Below, piece after piece: positions 18,782 to 29,102 of a stretch of 64,000 bases of DNA. Within the stretch, counting starts at the first letter, position 1; each line of letters starts with the position of its first letter. Origin of the DNA: Verrucomicrobiota bacterium (lineage in GTDB: Bacteria; Verrucomicrobiota; Verrucomicrobiia; Verrucomicrobiales; Verrucomicrobiaceae); NCBI GenBank assembly GCA_017301975.1, contig JAFLEI010000002.1, positions 124,001 through 188,000 of the forward strand, read 5' to 3'. Below the pieces are notes generated by a model. It was given only the letters and a program-made list of their open reading frames with translations. It did not search any database and was not told the origin of the DNA. The position numbers and the translations under genes are program-made.

Positions 18782-20682
18782 TGGTGATTCCTCGTTTCGT
18801 CGTAGTGTCGTCGCGCCCATTCCTCCAGCACGTATAGCATCCAAACGCGCTGACTCAACGGCCATGCTGCGGTGGAGTTCAGGCTGCCGCTGAAATATTT
18901 TTCACAGATGTCCCGCTTTTGCGCTTCATCCACCCAGCCGCGGTCACGGCAGCGCTGGGAGCCCAGCGTGTCGCGGATGCGTTCCTGCCATTTCGGCAGC
19001 CTCATCCATTTCATCAGCGGCAGGGTGAAGGTCTTCTTCTGGCGGTCATCATAGATCTGCGGCGGCAGCAGCTCCCGGAAGGCCTCGCGCAGCACGCGCT
19101 TGCCGCCCAGTGTGTCCAGCTTGCTCTCCGGCGGCATCCTGCCGGCCAGCGCAAAAATTTCCTTGTCCACCAGCGGCACGCGCAGTTCCAGCGAGTGCGC
19201 CATGCTCATGGCGTCGTTGTCCCGGAGAAGTGTGTTCGCCAGATAGGTCTCGGTTTCCCGCAGCAGCAGCTCGTGGAGCCAGGAGTCCGGGGACTGGGGT
19301 TCGAAGACCGGGGCGGAGGGCATTTTCAAATCTCCGTGCAGAAGCCGTGCCACTTGTTCAGGCGGCATGATGGTGCGTCCATAGGACTGCCATTCGCGCA
19401 CGTTGCGCCCGGCACCACCCAAGGCATAAAATGGCACCTTCCATGCCCTGTGTCCGCGCATGCTCTGCGGCAGCAGTGAGTCTGCGGCGCGGGCCAAGCT
19501 GCCTGCGGCAAGCAGCGGCGACTTCGCCGCCACAGCGATGAGCCGGTGGTAATTATAACCCGCCCACCACTCGTCGGCTCCCAGCCCGCTGAGCGTCACC
19601 TTGACCTCCTTGGATGCCAGCCGTGACACCAGCCAGGTGTTCAGTGCATCACCCGTCGGCTGGTCCATTTGATCAAAATAGCCGTCCAGGCTGGACTCCA
19701 GCGCAGCCGATGTCAGGCGCTCACGCACGAACTCGCAGCCGAAATATTCCGCCGTGCGCCGTGCGGCATCGCTTTCGTCCGGCACCCCGGCGTTTTCTTC
19801 GTAGCCGATGGAAAAGGCCTTGATGTGTTTCTGGCCGGCCTCACGCATGCAAGCCACCAGGAGGGTGGAATCCAGCCCGCCGCTCAAAAATGCGCCCACG
19901 GGCACATCCGCGACGAGATGGGCCTTCACGCTTTCCAGAACGCCGGCACGCACCATGCGGCGCTGTTCCGCCACGTCATGCACCCAGGCCTCACGCCCGG
20001 GCCAGGCAGGCTGAAACCAGCGTGTTACCTCCGCCTTGCCACCACGCCAGGCGAGCAGGTGCCCCGGGGGCAGGCAGCGCACCTCATCAAACATCGTCTC
20101 CGGACTCTGCACCGCGCCGCGTTGGAAAAACTGCGCCAGGGCGACACGTGAAATCTGGCCTCCATGCCCCAGCTTCCGCACGGCCCGCAGTTCTGACCCG
20201 TAAACGAGCTCTCCGGCGCTGCTCAGGCGATAATACAGCGGCTTGATGCCAAAGTGATCCCGTGCCAGCAGCACCGATCCCGTTTCAGCATCGCGCCAGG
20301 CGATCGCAAACATGCCGCGCAGCCTGGGCAGAACCTTTTCAGCGGGGGCACGTTCCAGCATGGCGCCCAGCACCGCGGTGTCTCCGGTGGAAGGCAGTTT
20401 CACCTCGCCCAGGTCTGCACGCAGCTCGCGGAAATTGTAGATTTCGCCGTTGAAGGTGAGTGCGTATCTTCCGCCGCCAAACCACATGGGCTGCCGGCCA
20501 TGATCGCTCAAATCGAGAATCGAAAGCCGCTGGAAGCCCATCCACCAATCTGGACCTTCCTCCTCCGCCCGGTCGTCCGGACCGCGATGCACAATCATCT
20601 GAAGAGACTGCCTTCGCAGGGCGCGCTCGTCCTCACGCCATGGCGTGTTTGGCAGACGAAACCATCCGAGAAAACCGCACAT
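18778..20682 (-). CDS. asnB: Glutamine-hydrolysing asparagine synthetase-type amidotransferase
   Basis: A 634-residue two-domain amidotransferase. The start at 20682 exposes the catalytic Cys2 (MCGFLGWF) of the class II glutaminase domain, with VHRGPDDRAE and LTFNGEIYNFRELR following. The synthetase half holds the ATP-pyrophosphatase P-loop SGGLDS at 267-272 and LSGLGADEWWAGYNYHR. Classic AsnB makes asparagine, but members of this length paired with glycosyltransferases are often used in exopolysaccharide clusters, including exosortase-linked ones, where they amidate a sugar or carrier. Coupled by ATGA overlap to the glycosyltransferase gene, which favours the second view. Diverges from the SHD1 gene with 110 bases between. 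Confidence 0.88.
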   Translation of the reverse strand: MCGFLGWFRLPNTPWREDERALRRQSLQMIVHRGPDDRAEEEGPDWWMGFQRLSILDLSDHGRQPMWFGGGRYALTFNGEIYNFRELRADLGEVKLPSTGDTAVLGAMLERAPAEKVLPRLRGMFAIAWRDAETGSVLLARDHFGIKPLYYRLSSAGELVYGSELRAVRKLGHGGQISRVALAQFFQRGAVQSPETMFDEVRCLPPGHLLAWRGGKAEVTRWFQPAWPGREAWVHDVAEQRRMVRAGVLESVKAHLVADVPVGAFLSGGLDSTLLVACMREAGQKHIKAFSIGYEENAGVPDESDAARRTAEYFGCEFVRERLTSAALESSLDGYFDQMDQPTGDALNTWLVSRLASKEVKVTLSGLGADEWWAGYNYHRLIAVAAKSPLLAAGSLARAADSLLPQSMRGHRAWKVPFYALGGAGRNVREWQSYGRTIMPPEQVARLLHGDLKMPSAPVFEPQSPDSWLHELLLRETETYLANTLLRDNDAMSMAHSLELRVPLVDKEIFALAGRMPPESKLDTLGGKRVLREAFRELLPPQIYDDRQKKTFTLPLMKWMRLPKWQERIRDTLGSQRCRDRGWVDEAQKRDICEKYFSGSLNSTAAWPLSQRVWMLYVLEEWARRHYDETRNHQ

Positions 20683-20792
20683 AAGGGGATGAAAATGAAT
20701 CAAGAGGACGGGGTGGGCGTCCGGGCCGCGCCCACCATGGCACCCTTTTGCGCCTTTCAAACAGGAAGGATTTGCGTGATTAACGTACGGCA

Positions 20793-22136
20793 ATGTATAA
20801 ATCCGGCATGAGCTTCCGCCCTTCCCGGATCATTCTGGCCATGTGCTGCACCCTGGCGCAATTCGGTCTGGCTGCGGCGGAGGACGCCGTTTACCGCCCG
20901 TGGAAAGACACGCAAGGCCGGATCATCCAGGCCGCGCTGGTCAGCGCCACGGCCGAAAACGTGACCTTGAAAATGACAGACGGCAAGGAGCACCAACTGC
21001 CGCTTGCCCGCCTGTGCGCCGAAGATCAGGCCTATGTGAAGGGCTTGTCCACTCCTGCTGCTGCATCCACCGCTCAGGGGGCCACGCCTGCGGTGACCGC
21101 CCCCTCTGTGAACAGGGTTCCCATCGAGAAACGGACCTGGCCGGAAAACGTGGTGGTGCCGACGAAATCCATCGAGATTCAGGTGGTGGAGGAAAATCCG
21201 GCGGCGCGAAAGTGTGTGTACCGGTCCGAGGGATTTGAATTCATGGCGCAGGCCAAGCTCATGCCCAGCGTGATGAAAGAAGTGGCACGGACCTTTGAGG
21301 CCACGAAAACACTCGTCGCCTCCCTGCCATGGGGGGTGGTCTGCCGTCCGCCCGAGGGTTTCGAACGCTACCAAGCCGAGCTTTACGAGACGCGGAAGGA
21401 CTACATCGCCGCGGGCGGACCTGAGAATTCCGGGGGTGTCTACATGAGCGGGGACAAAATCTTCCGAGTGCCCTTTCCCAGCATCGGTCTCAAGCTGCTG
21501 GGCAAAACCTACGCCAAGGACGAGAACTACGACGGTGGCACGCTGATTCACGAGATCACCCATCAGGTGATGGACGCCTATCTGACCTTCCTGCCCGTGT
21601 GGGTCATCGAGGGCACGGCTGAGTACACTGAGATGCTGCCCTACAATGCAGGCAAGTTCCGCGCCGACGCGCACCAGAAGGGCCTGAAAGACCACATCCA
21701 GGAAATGCAGAAGCGCGGGTATGCCATCGAGATTGGCAATCTGGAGGAGCACCTGACGATGAACCGCGCCACCTGGTCTGGCATCGCCAACACCACCAAT
21801 CGCAAGATGGGGGAGCTCTACTTCCGCTCTGTGCTCGCCGTGTATTTCTTCTGCCATCTGGATGGTGACAAAAAAGGCACGCGGTTCATCAAGTTCATGG
21901 ACGCGGTCTATGGCGAGACCGAGGCGCTGAGGACTTTTTTCAAGGATCCACGCGTCAAGCACCTGGAAGGCGGCCGCTTCAGCTACCCGACGAACTTTCC
22001 GCCGCCAGACATGAAGTCCGAAACTGCGCCGTTCAAGCATCTGGGGTTGCTGCTCGATGGACGAAGTTATTCACAAATCGCCCAGGAGATGACTGCGGCG
22101 TACAAGGACATCGGTGTCAAAATCTCGGTGAATTGA
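20793..22136 (+). CDS. Exported SHD1-domain protein with zincin-like metalloprotease domain
   Basis: A 447-residue exported protein. After a signal peptide (to about LAAAEDA) comes an SHD1 domain, residues about 33-75: YRPWKDTQGRIIQAALVSA, VTLKMTDGKEHQLPLARLC, EDQAYV. A Pro/Ala/Thr-rich linker follows, then a domain with HEITHQ (His253, Glu254, His257) and a likely third ligand Glu273 in VWVIEGTAEY, a gluzincin-like arrangement. This points to a periplasmic or outer metallopeptidase, possibly with SHD1 as a targeting or binding module; the substrate is unknown. A second in-frame ATG at 20808 is an equally plausible start. It diverges from asnB. Confidence 0.75.
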   Translation: MYKSGMSFRPSRIILAMCCTLAQFGLAAAEDAVYRPWKDTQGRIIQAALVSATAENVTLKMTDGKEHQLPLARLCAEDQAYVKGLSTPAAASTAQGATPAVTAPSVNRVPIEKRTWPENVVVPTKSIEIQVVEENPAARKCVYRSEGFEFMAQAKLMPSVMKEVARTFEATKTLVASLPWGVVCRPPEGFERYQAELYETRKDYIAAGGPENSGGVYMSGDKIFRVPFPSIGLKLLGKTYAKDENYDGGTLIHEITHQVMDAYLTFLPVWVIEGTAEYTEMLPYNAGKFRADAHQKGLKDHIQEMQKRGYAIEIGNLEEHLTMNRATWSGIANTTNRKMGELYFRSVLAVYFFCHLDGDKKGTRFIKFMDAVYGETEALRTFFKDPRVKHLEGGRFSYPTNFPPPDMKSETAPFKHLGLLLDGRSYSQIAQEMTAAYKDIGVKISVN

Positions 22137-22386
22137 GCTGAGGAGCGAAAAAGTGCCCCATAATCCCCTCAAGCGGGGGCTAATTCGCGTCTTTTCCACC
22201 CCCTGCGTTTGACGCATCGCATCGACTGTGCAAGATGCCGCGCTTTCCGGCCCCGCGTGGCGCAGCATTTGGATGCTGGCGACCTCACCTCCGGGCTCTG
22301 AAAGCGACAAAATCATACGCTTTCTCTTCTCCCCAACCCGCCGCATTCGTCGTCCCTAACCGGATTTCGTCATTTTTCCTCCCCCC

Positions 22387-25665
<3,279 letters not shown>

Positions 25666-25671
25666 CATGAG

Positions 25672-25679
25672 ATTAGGCG
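25672..25679. repeat. 8-bp direct repeat, left copy (candidate insertion boundary)
   Basis: ATTAGGCG occurs here and again at 27992-27999, bracketing the A/T-rich three-gene cassette. This could mark a target-site duplication, but the right copy lies within the last codons of the 50-residue gene and an 8-base match could be chance. Confidence 0.25.
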
Positions 25680-25706
25680 CATTCTAATTTTGACATCCAC
25701 TATATA

Positions 25707-27404
25707 ATGGCCCGAATTACCGCACACGAACAGCCTATCCTGAAGGTCTTCAGTGATGATTACGCATTTTCGATTCCCAACTATCAGCGACCTTATCGGT
25801 GGGGAACTGATCAGGCTGAACTTCTGCTAAAAGATATCTTGGAAGCCTCTGTTGAAGCGGGTCCACTTATGGCCAAAGGAGGCAAAGCTGGCGAGGCGAT
25901 CAGTCCTTATTTCTTGGGATCGATTGTCGTTATCCAGCCTCATGGTCCTGACGTGGACGTCGTTGATGGACAACAACGCCTTACGTCTTTGTCGCTTTTG
26001 CTTGCAGCATTGCGCGCGCTCTTGCCAGAACAGGATAGATCGAAGCTTAACGGACGCCTCCTTGAAAAAGGTAATGATTTCGAAGGCACACTTGACAGAT
26101 GCAGATTGACTCTGCGGGATCGAGATCAGGGCTTCTATAAGACTAATGTATTGGAAGACGAAGTTTTCACTAAACTCAAGAACCTCAACACAGACACTCT
26201 CACCGAACCTCAGGCCAATATCACCAGAAACGCATTACTGTTTTTACGTGAACTCGAAAAGCTCGAGGTTTCTGCCCGTGCCACGCTAACAGCTTTTTTA
26301 CTTCAGCACACATACCTCGTGGTTGTTGCCACAGAGAGCCTAGACTCCGCGTTCAGAATTTTTTCAGTTCTTAATGATCGCGGATTGGACCTTACCACTG
26401 CTGATATTTTGAAGGCTGACCTAATCGGTAAAGTGGCCAAGGAAAAGGAGGATTTCTACACACGGAAATGGGAAGACCTCGATGAAAAACTTGGGGAACA
26501 GGAGTTCGACAAGTTGATCTCACATATAGTGATGATCCATCACCGTCAGAAAATGCGTGAAACGGTCCTTAAAACATTTCGTTCCGTAGTGAAAGCTGAT
26601 TCACGACCAGTAGATTTCATTGAAAACGAGCTTATTCCTTATGCCGAGGCATTTGAGGTCATTCGTAACGCTGATTGGGATGGGGAGAAGGACCAATTGA
26701 TCAATCGTACTCTGAAATGGCTGAATCGATTGGATAACAGTGATTGGGTGCCATCAGCCCTCAGCTTACTGGTTAAGCATACGGGCAACCCGGACAAACT
26801 TCATTCGTCACTCGTCGCCCTTGAACGACTGGCTGTGATACTTTGGTTGAATAGGGTTTCTGTGAATGAACGAATTGAACGGTTCGGGCGGGTTCTAGCG
26901 GACATTTCAGATGGAAAAGAGGCTGAGGATGCATCCGCCATGCAGCCCAGCAAGGCTGAGGTTGCTGAAGCGATTACAGTTCTAGATGGTGACATTTACA
27001 ATTTGAGTCCGAAACAAAAAAGGACTCTCATCTTGCTGAGGCTAGATGAATGTTTGGGTTCAGGAGAAGCAAATTATGAATTCGACAAAATTACAATAGA
27101 GCACGTTCTGCCGCAGACTCCTCCCGACAATAGTCAGTGGGTGACATGGTGGCCTGACTTGGTTCAAAGAGTCCAAGCAACACACCGACTTGGAAATCTT
27201 GCCCTTCTCAATAGAAGACAAAACGCCGCTGCCAAGAACTGGGATCTCCAGACCAAGCAGACCAAGTACTTCACAACAAAAGGCAATGCGTCTCCATTCC
27301 TCATCACTATTGGAGTGCTCAAGGCAAAAGAATGGACTCCGACTATTTTTGCCGAACGACAGCAGAGTTTTCTGACACTTCTTCGCGAAGCATGGAAACT
27401 CTAA
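25707..27404 (+). CDS. DUF262/DUF1524 protein, GmrSD-like candidate defence nuclease
   Basis: A 565-residue protein with a DUF262 N terminus and a DUF1524 HNH-type C terminus in one chain, the layout of GmrSD-like modification-dependent restriction enzymes. Seen: SIPNYQRPYRWG (about 23-34) and VDGQQRLTSL (about 87-96), the ParB-like nucleotide-hydrolysing motif of DUF262; then a helical middle; then TIEHVLPQTPPDNSQW and HRLGNLALLNRRQNAAAKNW, the nuclease His/Asn core. Family members attack modified phage DNA. The gene is distinctly more A/T-rich than carB upstream, consistent with transfer. No ribosome site precedes ATG 25707. It is followed after 58 bases by an MltR-like gene. Confidence 0.85.
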   Translation: MARITAHEQPILKVFSDDYAFSIPNYQRPYRWGTDQAELLLKDILEASVEAGPLMAKGGKAGEAISPYFLGSIVVIQPHGPDVDVVDGQQRLTSLSLLLAALRALLPEQDRSKLNGRLLEKGNDFEGTLDRCRLTLRDRDQGFYKTNVLEDEVFTKLKNLNTDTLTEPQANITRNALLFLRELEKLEVSARATLTAFLLQHTYLVVVATESLDSAFRIFSVLNDRGLDLTTADILKADLIGKVAKEKEDFYTRKWEDLDEKLGEQEFDKLISHIVMIHHRQKMRETVLKTFRSVVKADSRPVDFIENELIPYAEAFEVIRNADWDGEKDQLINRTLKWLNRLDNSDWVPSALSLLVKHTGNPDKLHSSLVALERLAVILWLNRVSVNERIERFGRVLADISDGKEAEDASAMQPSKAEVAEAITVLDGDIYNLSPKQKRTLILLRLDECLGSGEANYEFDKITIEHVLPQTPPDNSQWVTWWPDLVQRVQATHRLGNLALLNRRQNAAAKNWDLQTKQTKYFTTKGNASPFLITIGVLKAKEWTPTIFAERQQSFLTLLREAWKL

Positions 27405-27462
27405 TGTGACCACCCAGCAGGTGGGTGCCCTAGCGCAATGTTAACCATTAAAGGATTTAGCC

Positions 27463-27861
27463 ATGCCTGTTGGAGATGAAAATGACCGAGCTCGTTTCGA
27501 ACGTTTGTTCGGAGAATTATTCGTTGAATCAGATCGTGGATGCATCCTCACAGCGGCCAGTGTTCTTCAGGATTTACTAGCCACTCTTATCAAAAAAAAG
27601 CTCACCCCTAATGAGCATGCTCGTAAACACGCTGCGGACCTCTTATTTGGAGGCATGGCGCCCTTGTCAACTTTTTCAGCGCAGATCAAAATCGCATATT
27701 GCCTCGGGCTCATCTCTCAATGGCAGTTCCTGGATTTTGAGTTGATACGTAAACTTCGAAATAAAGCTCTCATGAATTTACCGCTAAGTCATTCGAAGAT
27801 CCAACAATTATTCGAACAACATGCGAGCTCAAGGCCGCAGATCACGCTATTCAGGCGATGA
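27463..27861 (+). CDS. MltR-like protein
   Basis: A 132-residue protein with the conserved layout of the MltR (mannitol operon repressor) family: ESDRGCILTAASVLQDLL near the N terminus, LLFGGMAPLSTFSAQIKIA in the middle and GLISQWQFLDFELIRKLRN towards the end. The classical DNA-binding role of MltR is itself poorly defined, and no mannitol gene is near. Ribosome site aagga at 27451-27455. It follows a DUF262 nuclease-like gene and overlaps a 50-residue gene by four bases, so a partner role in a defence or stress cassette is the better inference here. Composition is A/T-rich like its neighbours. Confidence 0.7.
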   Translation: MPVGDENDRARFERLFGELFVESDRGCILTAASVLQDLLATLIKKKLTPNEHARKHAADLLFGGMAPLSTFSAQIKIAYCLGLISQWQFLDFELIRKLRNKALMNLPLSHSKIQQLFEQHASSRPQITLFRR

Positions 27862-28010
27862 AAACAAATGAAGATAAATGCCAGGAACATTCTATGTCAA
27901 AAGATGGACCACAAAAACATTCTAAAGAACGGTTTCGTTTTATCTTGTCGTCCGTGTACCTTGCGGGATTATTGGATAAAGCAATTGAGGAATTAGGCGG
28001 AGATAGCTAG
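27858..28010 (+). CDS. Small 50-residue protein coupled to the MltR-like gene
   Basis: Read directly from the sequence: an ATG at 27858 overlaps the MltR-like stop as ATGA, and the frame runs 50 codons to TAG at 28008-28010. The product is Lys/His/Glu-rich at first and then has a moderately hydrophobic helix (FILSSVYLAGLLDKAIEEL). No family is recognised. Support comes from the stop-start overlap, shared A/T-rich composition and fit within the cassette; there is no own ribosome site, so translation would depend on re-initiation. It could be an antitoxin-like or regulatory partner, but that is a guess; chance opening of a short frame is not excluded. Confidence 0.5.
   Translation: MKTNEDKCQEHSMSKDGPQKHSKERFRFILSSVYLAGLLDKAIEELGGDS
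27992..27999. repeat. 8-bp direct repeat, right copy
   Basis: Second ATTAGGCG, matching 25672-25679. See the left copy for interpretation and caution. Confidence 0.25.
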
Positions 28011-28288
28011 AAATATTGAATGTTCAGTGTCGATGATCGAGGGGGTTGCTGTGCATTAGGGCTTGTACAGCAGTGGGGCAAGGCTGCTTGAGGACTGGAG
28101 GTCAGTCTATCACAAAAGACGGGCCATACCAGGAGGGTCGAGTGCCTTCACCACCCCGGGGAGGTTCTGAAGGAGCGATTCCAACGTTATGCGTATGCTC
28201 GTTTCCTTCAGCCCCTAACTCAGTTCCATTGGAATCAGTGAGGAATCTTTGGCCGTGCACCGAAAGGAAGCGAAGTGGATTGTTCACA

Positions 28289-28705
28289 ATGATGGATGAC
28301 ACCCGCATTCTGCATTATCAATCTGTCATGAACGACCATCCTCTTCCCGCTCTTCGCAACCAGCTCCTCAGCCTGCACAAGCTGCTCATGAACGCGGAAC
28401 GGGCTGCGTATGAGAAGGAAGGGAATGTCATCGAGTCGCCGATGCAGTTTCTGCAACTGCTCATGGAGCATGAGCGCTTTGCGTGGCTCCGGCAGCTTTC
28501 GCAGCTGGTGGTGATGATGGACGAGGCGATGGAGGAGAAGCCGCCAATCACGAAGGAGCGGAAGGATGCGCTGGTGGGCGAAGCGCGGCATCTGCTCATG
28601 GGCTCCGCGGAACCGGGGAGTTTTGCGGTGCGCTATGTGAAGGCCCGCGAGCATGCTCCCGCAGTCGCCGCCGCACATGCAGAGATCTGCAAGAGTTTGG
28701 AATAG
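28289..28705 (+). CDS. Small helical protein of unknown function
   Basis: A 138-residue cytoplasmic protein, nearly all helix. Distinctive stretches are LHKLLMNAERAAYE, ESPMQFLQLLMEHERFAWLRQLS and QLVVMMDEAME, which recall a conserved uncharacterised family found widely in bacteria; no enzyme motif is visible. A longer in-frame reading from 28046 would add 81 residues of low-quality Cys/Pro/Ser-rich sequence, so I start at the MMDD methionines. It follows the A/T-rich cassette by 278 bases, in which I see no gene. Confidence 0.7.
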   Translation: MMDDTRILHYQSVMNDHPLPALRNQLLSLHKLLMNAERAAYEKEGNVIESPMQFLQLLMEHERFAWLRQLSQLVVMMDEAMEEKPPITKERKDALVGEARHLLMGSAEPGSFAVRYVKAREHAPAVAAAHAEICKSLE

Positions 28706-28930
28706 TCAGGCTCATGCCATGCGATGGATGAAGGGAACGCGGATTGGCTTCGCCTGTCTCGCAAGCTCGGCTCTTTGTCCGCACTCCCCTCGATCGGCTC
28801 TGCCATGCTTCTTTCATCTGCTGAAACATGCAGTTCTTCAATCCAGGCAAAGACATTGAAGGAGCGAGGTCACTCCTGACCGCATCATTCTCCACGCATC
28901 TTCGCCGCCATTTTCGCTGCGTTTCGGTTC

Positions 28931-29055
28931 GGCGGAGAAGGTCCACTTCTCTTTTTTATGAGCTGCGGCATTTCCTTGATCAGGGTCTGGTCTTGGCCCC
29001 AGAGGACGTTGAACCGTCCAAAGGCACTGCGATTGGCTTATGGTGCTAAAGATCA
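28931..29055 (-). pseudogene. Decayed fragment of a sugar isomerase/epimerase gene
   Basis: The plus-strand stretch from 28931 lines up base for base with about 31826 onwards, inside the intact epimerase gene at 31728-32606. On the minus strand it reads NVLWGQDQTLIKEMPQLIKK, matching NVSWGQGQTPIKEVLQLMKK, then a one-base loss breaks the frame before ERWTFPAE. Similarity is clear to about 29019 and weak to about 29055; both ends of the gene are gone. This remnant is the only recognisable content of the 397-base gap between 28706 and 29102. Confidence 0.7.
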
Positions 29056-29102
29056 CAGGGTGCATGGCCGTAGTGCAATGGAAGCCACGTTCGCAGCCAC
29101 CC

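Noticed and set aside
25690..25708. TTGACA (25690-25695) and TATAAT (25703-25708) before the DUF262 gene
   Set aside because: Only seven bases separate them, far short of the usual 16-18, and the second overlaps the start codon.
28224..28234. Small dyad TTCCATTGGAA
   Set aside because: Too short and not placed at a sensible distance from a promoter or gene.
28046..28288. Upstream extension of the small helical protein
   Set aside because: Low-complexity Cys/Pro/Ser-rich residues, no coupling; a better start with two methionines follows.
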